The notes below the pieces were generated by a model. The model saw only the letters and a list, made by a program, of their open reading frames with translations. It made no database searches and had not been told where the DNA came from. Below are positions 56,181 through 64,000 of a DNA stretch of 64,000 nt, piece after piece (within the stretch, counting starts at the first letter, position 1; each line of letters opens with the position of its first letter). This DNA comes from Prolixibacteraceae bacterium. Its GTDB lineage: Bacteria > Bacteroidota > Bacteroidia > Bacteroidales > Prolixibacteraceae. The position numbers and the translations under genes are program-made. The stretch covers positions 79,325 through 143,324 of the forward strand of contig JAOARB010000011.1 in assembly GCA_025210775.1 (NCBI GenBank), given 5' to 3'.

Positions 56181-57800
56181 ATGAATTTAAATAAACTAGC
56201 AAGTACCCTTTGGTGCTCAGCAGGAGCAATTACTCTTTTGTCAGGTTGCAATACTAAGGTGAAAGAGACAGAGACTCAACAACCGAATATCGTCTACATA
56301 ATGGCAGATGATCATGCCGTACAGGCTATTAGTGCTTTCAATCATCCATTGGCGAAACTCGCTCCAACACCGAATATTGACCGTATAGCAGAAAGTGGTG
56401 CGATTTTTACAAACTCTTTTTGTACTAATTCCATTTGTGGCCCAAGCCGTGCTGTAATTCTGACTGGAAAATTCAGTCATGTGAATGGGTTTATGCAAAA
56501 TCGTGGTGGAAAGTTTGATGGTAGTCAGCCAACTTTTCCTAAGTACCTACAAAAGAAAGGTTACGAAACTGCGATGATTGGAAAATGGCATCTAAACTGT
56601 GAACCTACTGGGTTTGATTATTGGAATGTATTGAGCGATCAGGGAGAATATTATAATCCTGATTTTACGGAGAATGGGAAAAGGGAAATGAAGCATGGTT
56701 ATGTAACCGACTTGATTACTGATTTTACCTTGAACTGGCTTGATAAGAAGCGTGATAAGAAAAAACCTTTTATGTTGATGATGCATCATAAAGCTCCTCA
56801 TCGAAATTGGTTGCCTGCCGAAAGACACTATAACTTGTACGATTCGGTGGAGTTTCCATTACCAGAAACATACTTTGATGATTATGATGGTCGACGTGCT
56901 GCTGCCGAACAGGAGATGAATATTTATCGCGATATGTACGAGGGGCATGATCTAAAGATGACCATAGCCAAGGGGAGTGATAGCCTTCGTTATGATCGTT
57001 GGCCACATTTGTTCCAAAGAATGACTCCAGAACAAATGGCAACTTTCAGAAAGGCTTACCGAAAGAAAAATGATGATTTTCATGATCAAAATCTTTCAGG
57101 AAAGGAATTGGCAAAATGGAAATTTCAGCGCTATATGCAGGATTATTTGGCAACCATAAAGTCTGTCGATGAAAGTGTGGGAAGAGTTCTGGATTATTTG
57201 GAAAAGAATGGTTTGGCTGAGAATACGATTGTTGTTTACACTTCTGATCAGGGCTTCTATTTAGGAGAGCATGGATGGTTCGATAAACGTTTTATGTATG
57301 AGGAATCTTTCCGTATGCCTTTATTGGTTATGTATCCCAAAGGGATCAAAGCCGGAACAAAAGTGACAGAGCTAGTGCAGAATGTTGATTATGCTCCAAC
57401 GATACTCGACTATTGTGGTGTGAATATTCCAGAGGATATGCAGGGGCGTTCATTCCGTCCTTTGCTTGAAGGCCAAAGGGTAGATGATTGGAGATCATCC
57501 ATGTATTACCATTTCTACGAGCATCCTGGTTTTCATATGGTCAAACGACATATCGGTGTGAGAACAGATCGTTATAAGCTGATTCATTTTTATAACGATA
57601 TTGATACATGGGAACTGTATGATCTACAGGAAGATCCGCATGAGCTTGAGAATCTGTATGGAAAGAATGGTTATGAGAAATTGACAGCCAAATTAAAGGT
57701 GGAGTTGGAGAGTCTACGTGATCAATATGGTGACACCGATCCTCTGATCATGAAAAGTCAGAAGAAAGAACGTAAGAAAAACAAAAAGGTAAAGGCTTAG
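56181..57800 (+). CDS. S1 sulfatase, S1_11-like lipoprotein (second of three)
   Basis: A 539-residue sulfatase lipoprotein (LLSGC23). It has YIMADDHAVQ near 39, the formylglycine signature C86-G-P-S-R-A-V-I-L-T-G, GKWHLNCEPTGFDYWN, HHKAPHRNW and VYTSDQGFYLGEHGWFDKRFMYE, strongly of the S1_11 type. The C-terminus is basic (KKERKKNKKVK). It is 42 bases after the previous sulfatase and closely related to it, so the pair looks like an old tandem duplication. The lipid anchor suggests it works at a membrane surface, unlike its secreted neighbour, possibly on a different step of the same chain. Confidence 0.92.
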   Translation: MNLNKLASTLWCSAGAITLLSGCNTKVKETETQQPNIVYIMADDHAVQAISAFNHPLAKLAPTPNIDRIAESGAIFTNSFCTNSICGPSRAVILTGKFSHVNGFMQNRGGKFDGSQPTFPKYLQKKGYETAMIGKWHLNCEPTGFDYWNVLSDQGEYYNPDFTENGKREMKHGYVTDLITDFTLNWLDKKRDKKKPFMLMMHHKAPHRNWLPAERHYNLYDSVEFPLPETYFDDYDGRRAAAEQEMNIYRDMYEGHDLKMTIAKGSDSLRYDRWPHLFQRMTPEQMATFRKAYRKKNDDFHDQNLSGKELAKWKFQRYMQDYLATIKSVDESVGRVLDYLEKNGLAENTIVVYTSDQGFYLGEHGWFDKRFMYEESFRMPLLVMYPKGIKAGTKVTELVQNVDYAPTILDYCGVNIPEDMQGRSFRPLLEGQRVDDWRSSMYYHFYEHPGFHMVKRHIGVRTDRYKLIHFYNDIDTWELYDLQEDPHELENLYGKNGYEKLTAKLKVELESLRDQYGDTDPLIMKSQKKERKKNKKVKA

Positions 57801-57820
57801 CTTTTTTCGTCTGTATTAAG

Positions 57821-57874
57821 ATGAATCCCACAGGGAATAAGATCGTTTGTGATATCGTTTGCTTTGGGATTCAT
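57821..57874 (+). other. Intercistronic hairpin between second and third sulfatase genes
   Basis: ATGAATCCCA (57821-57830) pairs perfectly with TGGGATTCAT (57865-57874), then TTTTGTAT. The 34-base loop contains two GATCGTTT/GATATCGTTT-like copies. It may be a partial terminator or processing site inside the operon. Confidence 0.5.
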
Positions 57875-57923
57875 TTTGTATAAAAACGCTGATTGTTTGA
57901 AAGAAACACCTAATATAAAAATC

Positions 57924-59402
57924 ATGAATGTAACGAATAGATTTTTCCTAAGTACTGCTGTCGGAATGTGTGTGAGCACTCTTTGGGCTGTTAACCCTTC
58001 TCCGAAAATCAAAGTGACAAAGCCAGAAAAACCTAATGTGATATTGATTATGGCTGATGATTTGGGATATGCCGGTTTAAGTTGTTTTGGCGGAAAAGGA
58101 ATTGCTACCCCTGAACTTGATTGTTTGGCTCAGCATGGAGTTAAATTTACCAATTTTTATGCCAACAGTACGGTTTGTTCGCCTACTCGTGTAGCATTGC
58201 TCTCTGGCAGATATCAGCAACGAGTAGGACTAGACCATATCTATTTTCATTGCGAAAAGGATGTGGGGTTTGACCCCAAAACGAATCCCTCTTTGCCTGT
58301 GATTATGAAAGAGGCAGGATATAAAACAGGAGTATTTGGCAAATGGCATTTAGGTTCAGGAACCGATTATCAACCTATGGCTCATGGTTTTGATGAATTT
58401 ACTGGATTTCTTGATGGAAATATTGATTTTGTTTCAAAACACAATACAGAGAGTGAGGTGGATTGGTTTGTTCATAATAAACCATCTAATCAGAAAGGAT
58501 ATGTGACTACTTTGTTGAATAATGCAGTGGTTGACTTTATTGAGAAGGAACATAAAAACCCATTTTTTATATATATGCCTGAAGCAGCTGTGCATTGTCC
58601 TATGCAAGGTCCAGATGATATTCCTTTACGAACAGACGATTTCTATACTTATACAGTTCAGGGGCAGTTGCCCAAAGAAGAGTATATGCGCAGATATTCT
58701 GAAATGGTTTCATCAATGGACAAAGGTGTTGGCCGAATAATGAAGGTTTTGAGAAAGTATGATTTGGAAGAGAATACCTTGATCATATTCACCTCTGATA
58801 ATGGAGGGGAGAGAACAGGAATGAAGTATGGAAAAGTAAATGGAGATCATCGTGGACATAAATCTACTATGTACGAAGGTGGTCTGAAAGTGCCTGCGAT
58901 CTTTTATTGGAAAGGCAAATTTACTGGTGGTCTGTTGAATAATCAAGTGGCTTTAAGTATGGATATTTTACCTACTATTCTGGATCTTGTAGGTATAGAA
59001 TATAAGGGAACTGATCCGTTCGATGGAAAAAGTTTAGCCTCTTCACTTCTAGAAAACAAACCTATAGGTGAAAGAGACCTGTTCTGGATGCATACGGAAA
59101 GACTGGTGATGAGAAGAGGTGATATGAAATTGATTCGCCAAAATAAAGGGGTGGAATTCTATAATTTGGCAATTGATAAGCTGGAACAAAATAATCTTGC
59201 AGAGAAGGAAGAATATAAAGAATTAGTGGAAGAGATGATTGCTGCAAGTGATAAATGGCAAAGGGAAACAGCTACTGGTTTTCCTGCTCAAAGGGAAATA
59301 GGGGTGAGAGTTAAAACACCTTGGCCTTGTAAGCGTGATTTGGAATCTTTCAATAAAGGGAAAAAATATGAATGGATTAATGGAAAGGCGGTTATCCGCT
59401 AG
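57924..59402 (+). CDS. S1 sulfatase, arylsulfatase A-like (third of three)
   Basis: A 492-residue secreted sulfatase. The ATG at 57924 is chosen because it opens a signal peptide (to about residue 22, TLWAV); a longer in-frame reading from a GTG at 57849 would bury it. Motifs: IMADDLGYAGLSCFG near 42, the formylglycine signature C85-S-P-T-R-V-A-L-L-S-G, GKWHLGSG and FTSDNGGER near 290. The Thr in CSPTR is an accepted variant of C-x-P-S-R. It is from the arylsulfatase A branch, unlike the two preceding genes, so it probably removes sulfate from a different position. Co-transcribed with the GH144-type gene 39 bases downstream. Confidence 0.9.
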   Translation: MNVTNRFFLSTAVGMCVSTLWAVNPSPKIKVTKPEKPNVILIMADDLGYAGLSCFGGKGIATPELDCLAQHGVKFTNFYANSTVCSPTRVALLSGRYQQRVGLDHIYFHCEKDVGFDPKTNPSLPVIMKEAGYKTGVFGKWHLGSGTDYQPMAHGFDEFTGFLDGNIDFVSKHNTESEVDWFVHNKPSNQKGYVTTLLNNAVVDFIEKEHKNPFFIYMPEAAVHCPMQGPDDIPLRTDDFYTYTVQGQLPKEEYMRRYSEMVSSMDKGVGRIMKVLRKYDLEENTLIIFTSDNGGERTGMKYGKVNGDHRGHKSTMYEGGLKVPAIFYWKGKFTGGLLNNQVALSMDILPTILDLVGIEYKGTDPFDGKSLASSLLENKPIGERDLFWMHTERLVMRRGDMKLIRQNKGVEFYNLAIDKLEQNNLAEKEEYKELVEEMIAASDKWQRETATGFPAQREIGVRVKTPWPCKRDLESFNKGKKYEWINGKAVIR

Positions 59403-59441
59403 AGATAACAATCATGTGTCAACTTTAAATAAAGCATAAAA

Positions 59442-60767
59442 ATGAATCTATTTGGAAAGTTTATGATAGGAAGCTCTCTGTTGATAAGTCTTAATAGTTC
59501 TTGTGTCCAATCTACTGACAAGGAATCTAAGATTTATCAAAATACAAAAGAGCTAAGTTGGGGAATGCTTGCTGAAAAAGACCAGCTATTTTTAGATATG
59601 GTGCAGAAAAAAGCCTTTGACTATTTCTGGGATGGCTTTGATGAAAATACGGGACTCATTGGAGATCCAGACAAAGGTAAAAGAACTAGTGTTGCGACCT
59701 CTGGGTTTGGGTTATCAGCCTACTGCGTGGGGATAAAACGAGGATGGGTGACTCGCGAAGAGGTTTATCGTAGGGTATTGATAACACTTAATTCCTATCA
59801 TAAAGATCCAAATAACATTAACGATTTTTGTGTAGAGGGAATCTATGGTTTCTTTTATCATTTTATTAATGTCGAAACAGGTCAGCGTCATGGCAAGTGT
59901 GAGGTTTCTACCATTGATACAGCCATTCTAATGGCAGGAATCCTTCATGTTATGGAAGTATTTAAAGGAACAGAAGTGGAAGAACTGGCTAAGAAGATTT
60001 ACTTACGTGCCCAATGGGATAAGTTTATTGACAAAAAGGGTGTTTTAACTGGTGGATGGAAACCCGAAGAAGGTATTATAGGGCATTATAAAGGTTATAA
60101 TGAATACAGTATGGTTTACCTGTTGGGAATGGGATCGCCTTCTTATCCAATCTCTGCTTCAAGTTGGGATGTTTACTTTAGTGGGAACGGAGGTGTTTTT
60201 ATCAAACCTTATAAGGACATTGGTGCTTTCCTTACTCCAGGTGGTCTTATGCAGCCTCATGCTTATCTGTACCAATTCCCTGCTTGCTGGTATGATTTCA
60301 AAGGGAAAGAGGACCATTATATTAACCATTGGGACAATGCAGTAAATGCACTAAAGGCAAACAAACGATATACCAATAGTTGGGGTGCCGTTTATGACTA
60401 CCCTGAAGAATTGTGGGGTTGGACAGCTTGTGCCGGACGTGATGGATATATAGGTTTCTCAAAACCTTACAATGGAACATTGGCTCCATCTGCGGTGGTA
60501 GCTTCCCTTCCTTTTTTGCCTGAAGAGTCCTTGCGTGCAGCCAAATACATGTATGAAAAGTATGGTGATAGGATCTTTGGAAAATATGGCTTTGTGGATT
60601 CATTTAATCCAATGCAAGATTGGTATGATGATGGCTTTCTAGGTATCGACAAAGGAAATGAAGTGTTGATGATAGAAAATTTCCGATCAGGTTTGATGTG
60701 GAAAGAATTTATGCAAAACAAATATGTGATCGTTGGTGTGCAAAAAGCAAAGATGAGAAATATTTAA
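59442..60767 (+). CDS. PF10091 'glucoamylase' / GH144-type lipoprotein
   Basis: A 441-residue lipoprotein (NSSC21). It has an (alpha/alpha)6-type domain with family features: KKAFDYFWDGFDENTGLIGDP near 50-70, VATSGFGLSAYCVGI, VSTIDTAILMAGIL, GYNEYSMVYLLGMG, GWTACAGRDGY and APSAVVASLPFLPEE. PF10091 includes the GH144 endo-beta-1,2-glucanases, so a beta-glucan endo-hydrolase is the best guess; catalytic residues were not assigned. It lies between the third sulfatase and a GH3 enzyme and is co-transcribed. Acting on a sulfated beta-glucan is inference from the neighbours. It is not a true starch glucoamylase. Confidence 0.78.
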   Translation: MNLFGKFMIGSSLLISLNSSCVQSTDKESKIYQNTKELSWGMLAEKDQLFLDMVQKKAFDYFWDGFDENTGLIGDPDKGKRTSVATSGFGLSAYCVGIKRGWVTREEVYRRVLITLNSYHKDPNNINDFCVEGIYGFFYHFINVETGQRHGKCEVSTIDTAILMAGILHVMEVFKGTEVEELAKKIYLRAQWDKFIDKKGVLTGGWKPEEGIIGHYKGYNEYSMVYLLGMGSPSYPISASSWDVYFSGNGGVFIKPYKDIGAFLTPGGLMQPHAYLYQFPACWYDFKGKEDHYINHWDNAVNALKANKRYTNSWGAVYDYPEELWGWTACAGRDGYIGFSKPYNGTLAPSAVVASLPFLPEESLRAAKYMYEKYGDRIFGKYGFVDSFNPMQDWYDDGFLGIDKGNEVLMIENFRSGLMWKEFMQNKYVIVGVQKAKMRNI

Positions 60768-60861
60768 GATCGGTTCATAATAACACAATGAATGGTTTAA
60801 AGAAAAGAATGACAATAGATATACTATCGTAAGAATATAAATAACTTATTGAATTTATAGT

Positions 60862-63126
60862 ATGAGAATGAATAAAATTATATTGTTTCTATGGGGAATA
60901 GTTATTCAGGTTCCTCTTATTGCACAGAATAATAAAATGGATCAATTTATCGATGATTTGATGGATAAGATGACCCTGCAAGAGAAATTAGGTCAGTTGA
61001 ACTTGTCTTCTGGCGTTGGAGACCTAAAAGTGATTACAGAAGGAGAAGGACGTGCCGACTTTATACGTCAGGGATTGATTGGTGCATCGCAAGGAAGAAA
61101 GAGCCAAGAAATTGCTGTGAAAGAGTCTCGTCTGGGAATTCCGTTACTCGCTGGTAAGGATGTTATTCATGGTCATACAACCACTTTCCCTATCCCCTTG
61201 GCAATGTCCTGTATGTGGGATCTGGCACTGATAGAAAAACATGCGCGGATAGCTGCCGAGGAATCTTCTGTTTTGGGAATCAATTGGACCTATTCGCCTA
61301 TGGTAGATATTTCTCGTGATCCACGTTGGGGACGATGTGCTGAAGGTGCAGGTGAGGATACTTGGTATGGATCACAAGTAGCTAAAGCTTATGTAAAAGG
61401 ATACCAAGGTGATGATTTATCGAAGCCAAATACTATTATGGCTTGTGTAAAACACTTTGCGCTTTATGGTGCTTCGGAAGCTGGACGTGATTATAATACG
61501 GTGGATATGAGTCGTCAAATGATGTTTCAAGATTTTTTACCTCCTTATAAGGCAGCCTTTGATGCAGGTGCGGGATCTGCAATGAGCTCGTTTAACCTTG
61601 TAGATGGAATTCCTGCAACAGGAAATAAATGGTTAATGACAGATCTTTTGCGTACCCAATGGGGTTTTGATGGTTTTGTTGTGACTGACTTTACAGCCAT
61701 TAATGAGATGATTCATCATGGAATGGGAAATCTTGAAGAAGTGTCTGTCCAAGCTATCAAAGCAGGAATCGATATGGATATGGTTGGTCAAGGCTTTATA
61801 GGAACTCTTTCAAAATCAGTAAAGAACGGAAAGGTAAGCATGGAATATATAGATATTGCTTGCCGTAGAGTATTAGAAGCAAAATATAAATTGGGACTTT
61901 TCGAAAAACCATTCCAGTATTTTAATCCTAAAAAAGCAAAGAAAATTGTCCTTTCTGATGAGCATCTGGCTGAGGCACGAAATATTGCCAAACGTTCCAT
62001 TGTACTACTTAAAAACGAGGATCAAATCCTTCCTTTAAAAAAGAAGGGATGTATCGCAGTTGTTGGACCATTGGCCGATTCTAAAATGGATATGTTAGGA
62101 ACATGGGCTGGTACCCGAAAAGATAAAAAGATTGTTACTATTTTAAAAGGTATAAAAAATGTTGGACATAAAGCTGAAGTCTTATATGCCAAAGGTTCTT
62201 ATGCTACAGAAGATCCATTTTTATTGAATAGAAACAAAAAGAAAAAAGATTACATCATACAAACTGCAGAAGAAAGCGCTAAGATGCTTGACGAAGCAAT
62301 AAAAACTGCAAAAAAGGCTGATGTGATTGTTGCCGTATTAGGGGAACCACGTGCTTGGTCGGGTGAGGCTGCTAGTCGTGCCGATATTGGTATTCCTGAA
62401 TGTCAGAAGAGATTGCTTAGGGCCATGTTAGCAACAGGTAAGCCTGTGGTATTAGTCCTTTCAAACGGTCGTCCTATGACTCTTAGATGGGAAGATGCAA
62501 ATGTAAATGCAATTCTTGAAACTTGGCATTTAGGTACTGAAGCTGGGAATGCTATTGCTGATGTCCTTTTTGGCGATTATAATCCTTCGGGGAAAATTAC
62601 AGCAACTTTTCCTGTTTCAGTAGGTCAGATTCCAATTTATTATAATCATAAAAAAACAGGTAGACCTATTATTGAAGATTTTAAGTTTACATCAAAGTAT
62701 CTTGATATTCCCAATGAACCTTTATACCCATTTGGCTATGGACTTAGCTATACAACTTTCCAATATTCGGATATTAAACTTGACAAAAATAAGATGGGTT
62801 TAAACGACACCATAACAGCTACTGTTAGTGTGAAGAATATAGGGAAATTAGATGGAGAAGAAGTGGTTCAAATGTATATTAACGATCCATCAGCCAGTAT
62901 TTCCCGTCCAGTGAAAGAACTCAAAGGATTTGAAAAAGTGATGATCAAAAAAGGCGAGACGGCTATTATTAGCTTTAAAATCACTGCAAAGGAACTTGCT
63001 TTTTACCGTAGGGGTCTATCCTATGGTGTTGAGGCCGGAGATTTTAATCTTTATATAGGAACAAACAGTTCTAATGTAAAAGAGTCGAAGTTTTACTTAA
63101 GTGAAAGTGCAGATATTGTGAACTAA
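60862..63126 (+). CDS. GH3 beta-glucosidase-type glycoside hydrolase
   Basis: A 754-residue secreted GH3 enzyme (signal peptide to about residue 22, LIAQ). The N-terminal barrel has AGKDVIHGHTTTFP, SRDPRWGRCAEGAGEDTWYG, KHFALYGASEAGRDYNTVD and the nucleophile Asp276 in GFVVTDFTAINEM (Thr-Asp-Phe in place of the common Ser-Asp-Trp). The second domain has RSIVLLKNEDQILPL and LGEPRAWSGEAASRADI, followed by a C-terminal fibronectin-III-like domain. This is the BglX-type layout. It would release glucose from oligosaccharides made by the GH144-type enzyme in the periplasm. Last gene of the locus, with a terminator 50 bases downstream. Confidence 0.93.
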   Translation: MRMNKIILFLWGIVIQVPLIAQNNKMDQFIDDLMDKMTLQEKLGQLNLSSGVGDLKVITEGEGRADFIRQGLIGASQGRKSQEIAVKESRLGIPLLAGKDVIHGHTTTFPIPLAMSCMWDLALIEKHARIAAEESSVLGINWTYSPMVDISRDPRWGRCAEGAGEDTWYGSQVAKAYVKGYQGDDLSKPNTIMACVKHFALYGASEAGRDYNTVDMSRQMMFQDFLPPYKAAFDAGAGSAMSSFNLVDGIPATGNKWLMTDLLRTQWGFDGFVVTDFTAINEMIHHGMGNLEEVSVQAIKAGIDMDMVGQGFIGTLSKSVKNGKVSMEYIDIACRRVLEAKYKLGLFEKPFQYFNPKKAKKIVLSDEHLAEARNIAKRSIVLLKNEDQILPLKKKGCIAVVGPLADSKMDMLGTWAGTRKDKKIVTILKGIKNVGHKAEVLYAKGSYATEDPFLLNRNKKKKDYIIQTAEESAKMLDEAIKTAKKADVIVAVLGEPRAWSGEAASRADIGIPECQKRLLRAMLATGKPVVLVLSNGRPMTLRWEDANVNAILETWHLGTEAGNAIADVLFGDYNPSGKITATFPVSVGQIPIYYNHKKTGRPIIEDFKFTSKYLDIPNEPLYPFGYGLSYTTFQYSDIKLDKNKMGLNDTITATVSVKNIGKLDGEEVVQMYINDPSASISRPVKELKGFEKVMIKKGETAIISFKITAKELAFYRRGLSYGVEAGDFNLYIGTNSSNVKESKFYLSESADIVN

Positions 63127-63172
63127 ATTTTCTCAAATATAGTGTTGAACGAATAGTTTTAGTTTAATTGTT

Positions 63173-63206
63173 GGAAGGAGAGGCTTAAAGGCATCTCCTT
63201 CTTTTA
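63173..63206 (+). terminator. Terminator after the GH3 gene
   Basis: GAAGGAGA (63174-63181) pairs with TCTCCTTC (63194-63201), then TTTTAT. Confidence 0.78.
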
Positions 63207-63417
63207 TATCAGATGAAGATTCTGTCCTTTTTGTATGTGCATTATTGATTCTCTTGTTCTTGATCTTAGGTATTCTAATATTATCTTTTGAAGCATAGTT
63301 GTATGGAAGAAGTTATACGAATGTATTTCTTCTGAGAGCTATTCCATATTACTAAAAGAGGATAATTATGTGTATGCGGTATTATAATAAAGATGTTTTT
63401 TGCTTTATCAGTGATCC

Positions 63418-63715
63418 AACATAGGTCAAACATTTGACAAAAATAAGTAAAAAAAGGGTGTTTTTTACTTAAATGATGGTACCTAAACATTTGGATTTAC
63501 ATAAAAAAAGCGATTAAAAAAACCGTGTTGGTTTTCTTAATCGCTTTATTATTAGGTATTTATCTGATTGTGTGTGTCTCTAAAGAGAACCTACACAAGA
63601 TAAGCTCTAATTAAGTATTCATCGCACCACATGTGTTTTTCTTTATTTTATAACCTTTTGATATATAGTTTGTTGTGGTGGTTGTTTGACCTTGGGGTTT
63701 AACATAGGTCAAACA
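63418..63715. repeat. Two copies of AACATAGGTCAAACA
   Basis: Exact 15-base copies lie at 63418-63432 and 63701-63715. Each is part of a local dyad: GTCAAA-CA-TTTGAC at 63425-63438, and GTTTGACC with GGTCAAAC at 63684-63691/63707-63714. The TGACC/GGTCA half-site suggests an operator for an unknown regulator. Confidence 0.5.
63500..63547 (-). terminator. Reverse-facing terminator with no gene before it
   Basis: An 18-bp stem with one mismatch (63507-63524 with 63530-63547) is followed leftward by a seven-T run. The nearest reverse gene ends at 63864 behind its own terminator, so this one may end a small RNA encoded in 63548-63830. Confidence 0.75.
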
Positions 63716-63829
63716 AATTGAAAAATGTTAAATTTTAGTTTATTGAAGTGTTATTTGCTGTAATTTCTGTTTTTAGCACTAAAAAGAAGGGAAAGTTCTC
63801 TAAGTATGATAATTCAAAGATAACAGTTT

Positions 63830-63865
63830 TAAAACAATAAAAGGGAGCACAAGCTCCCTTTTATT
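63830..63865 (-). terminator. Terminator of the reverse gene at the right edge
   Basis: A perfect 13-bp stem (63836-63848 with 63853-63865) overlaps the stop codon at 63864-63866 and is followed leftward by a T-rich tail. Confidence 0.88.
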
Positions 63866-63998
63866 AAATCTCAAAATTGGCTGTAATTACCTCCGTTTTT
63901 CTTTTGGCATTCTTTCCCGATCCATGATTAACACTCACACGTTGGATAATCTCTTTTTGATACCATCCGTGTTCCTGGACAAACTTATTAAGGACTTC
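63864..63998 (-). CDS. C-terminal end of a reverse-strand gene (5' part outside window)
   Basis: One reverse frame is open from the window edge to a TAA overlapping a terminator, giving 44 residues: it begins EVLNKFVQEHGWYQK and ends KRKTEVITANFEI. The terminator and lack of stops support a real gene end. The basic segment followed by TEVITANFEI resembles the C-terminal block of some DNA adenine methylases, but this is too short to claim. Confidence 0.6.
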   Translation of the reverse strand, partial: EVLNKFVQEHGWYQKEIIQRVSVNHGSGKNAKRKTEVITANFEI

Positions 63999-64000
63999 CG

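Larger units (their letters stand above)
63127..63863. other. Gene-free stretch with repeated motif and reverse terminators
   Basis: About 740 bases holding the GH3 terminator, two reverse-facing terminators (63500-63547, 63830-63865) and two copies of AACATAGGTCAAACA (63418 and 63701). A 13-codon reverse ORF (MWCDEYLIRAYLV) lies between the terminators but cannot be supported as a gene. Confidence 0.45.

Noticed and set aside
59442..60767. Calling the PF10091 protein a starch glucoamylase
   Set aside because: The family name is historical; it lacks GH15 motifs and the family includes beta-1,2-glucanases.
1..64000. CRISPR arrays, tRNA, rRNA, known riboswitches
   Set aside because: No regularly spaced repeats, cloverleaf or familiar riboswitch core was seen when reading the gene-free stretches by eye.

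Overview
The window comes from a low-GC member of the Bacteroidota. The evidence is a SusC/SusD pair, a TonB-dependent receptor with a CarboxypepD-like N-terminal domain, a membrane-spanning Reg_prop/Y_Y_Y regulator, many secreted S1 sulfatases, and a promoter of the Bacteroidota type (TTTG, 21 bases, TAnnTTTG) ahead of the first lyase gene. The sulfatases and host-type or marine-type glycan enzymes fit an organism living on sulfated polysaccharides, perhaps a marine Marinilabiliales/Prolixibacteraceae relative. The genus cannot be fixed from this sequence. I saw no rRNA, tRNA or CRISPR array.

Layout. 1-1544 is the 3' part of a GH13 amylase-family gene. 2472-23143 is a loose glycosaminoglycan region: a PL8 chondroitinase-like lyase with a DUF1961 protein, a TonB receptor with no SusD partner, a DUF1835 protein, a reverse-strand cluster of GH88 unsaturated glucuronyl hydrolase plus two sulfatases, a second small lectin-like protein, a WYL regulator, an odd two-gene unit (HxxxD acyltransferase-like protein and a ClpP-fold protein lacking its serine), and a GH84 N-acetylglucosaminidase. 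Lyase, sulfatases, GH88 and GH84 together would depolymerise, desulfate and hydrolyse chondroitin/hyaluronan-type chains. 24162-27009 holds an ArsP_2-type membrane protein and a sodium/solute symporter.

27055-32677 is a surface-polysaccharide module: GMD, a GDP-fucose-synthase-like enzyme, a DegT-family enzyme whose PLP lysine is replaced by histidine as in ColD, a GT11 glycosyltransferase and an acyltransferase-3 protein. The best reading is GDP-colitose synthesis and transfer. It is bordered by a decayed IS3-family element (32752-33989) that abuts an older transposase relic.

34840-45194 holds a porin, a four-gene reverse-strand ABC/GntR unit that ends in an unannotated 30-residue membrane peptide, a WecA/TagO-type phosphotransferase, a large unrecognised 1121-residue protein and a small secreted protein. 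45938-63126 is a complete polysaccharide utilisation locus: membrane-spanning regulator, SusC, SusD, three sulfatases, a GH144-type (PF10091) lipoprotein and a GH3 enzyme. The mix of sulfatases with a beta-1,2-glucanase-type family and GH3 is the most interesting catabolic arrangement here. The right edge carries the end of an unidentified reverse-strand gene and two reverse-facing terminators around an apparently gene-free stretch.
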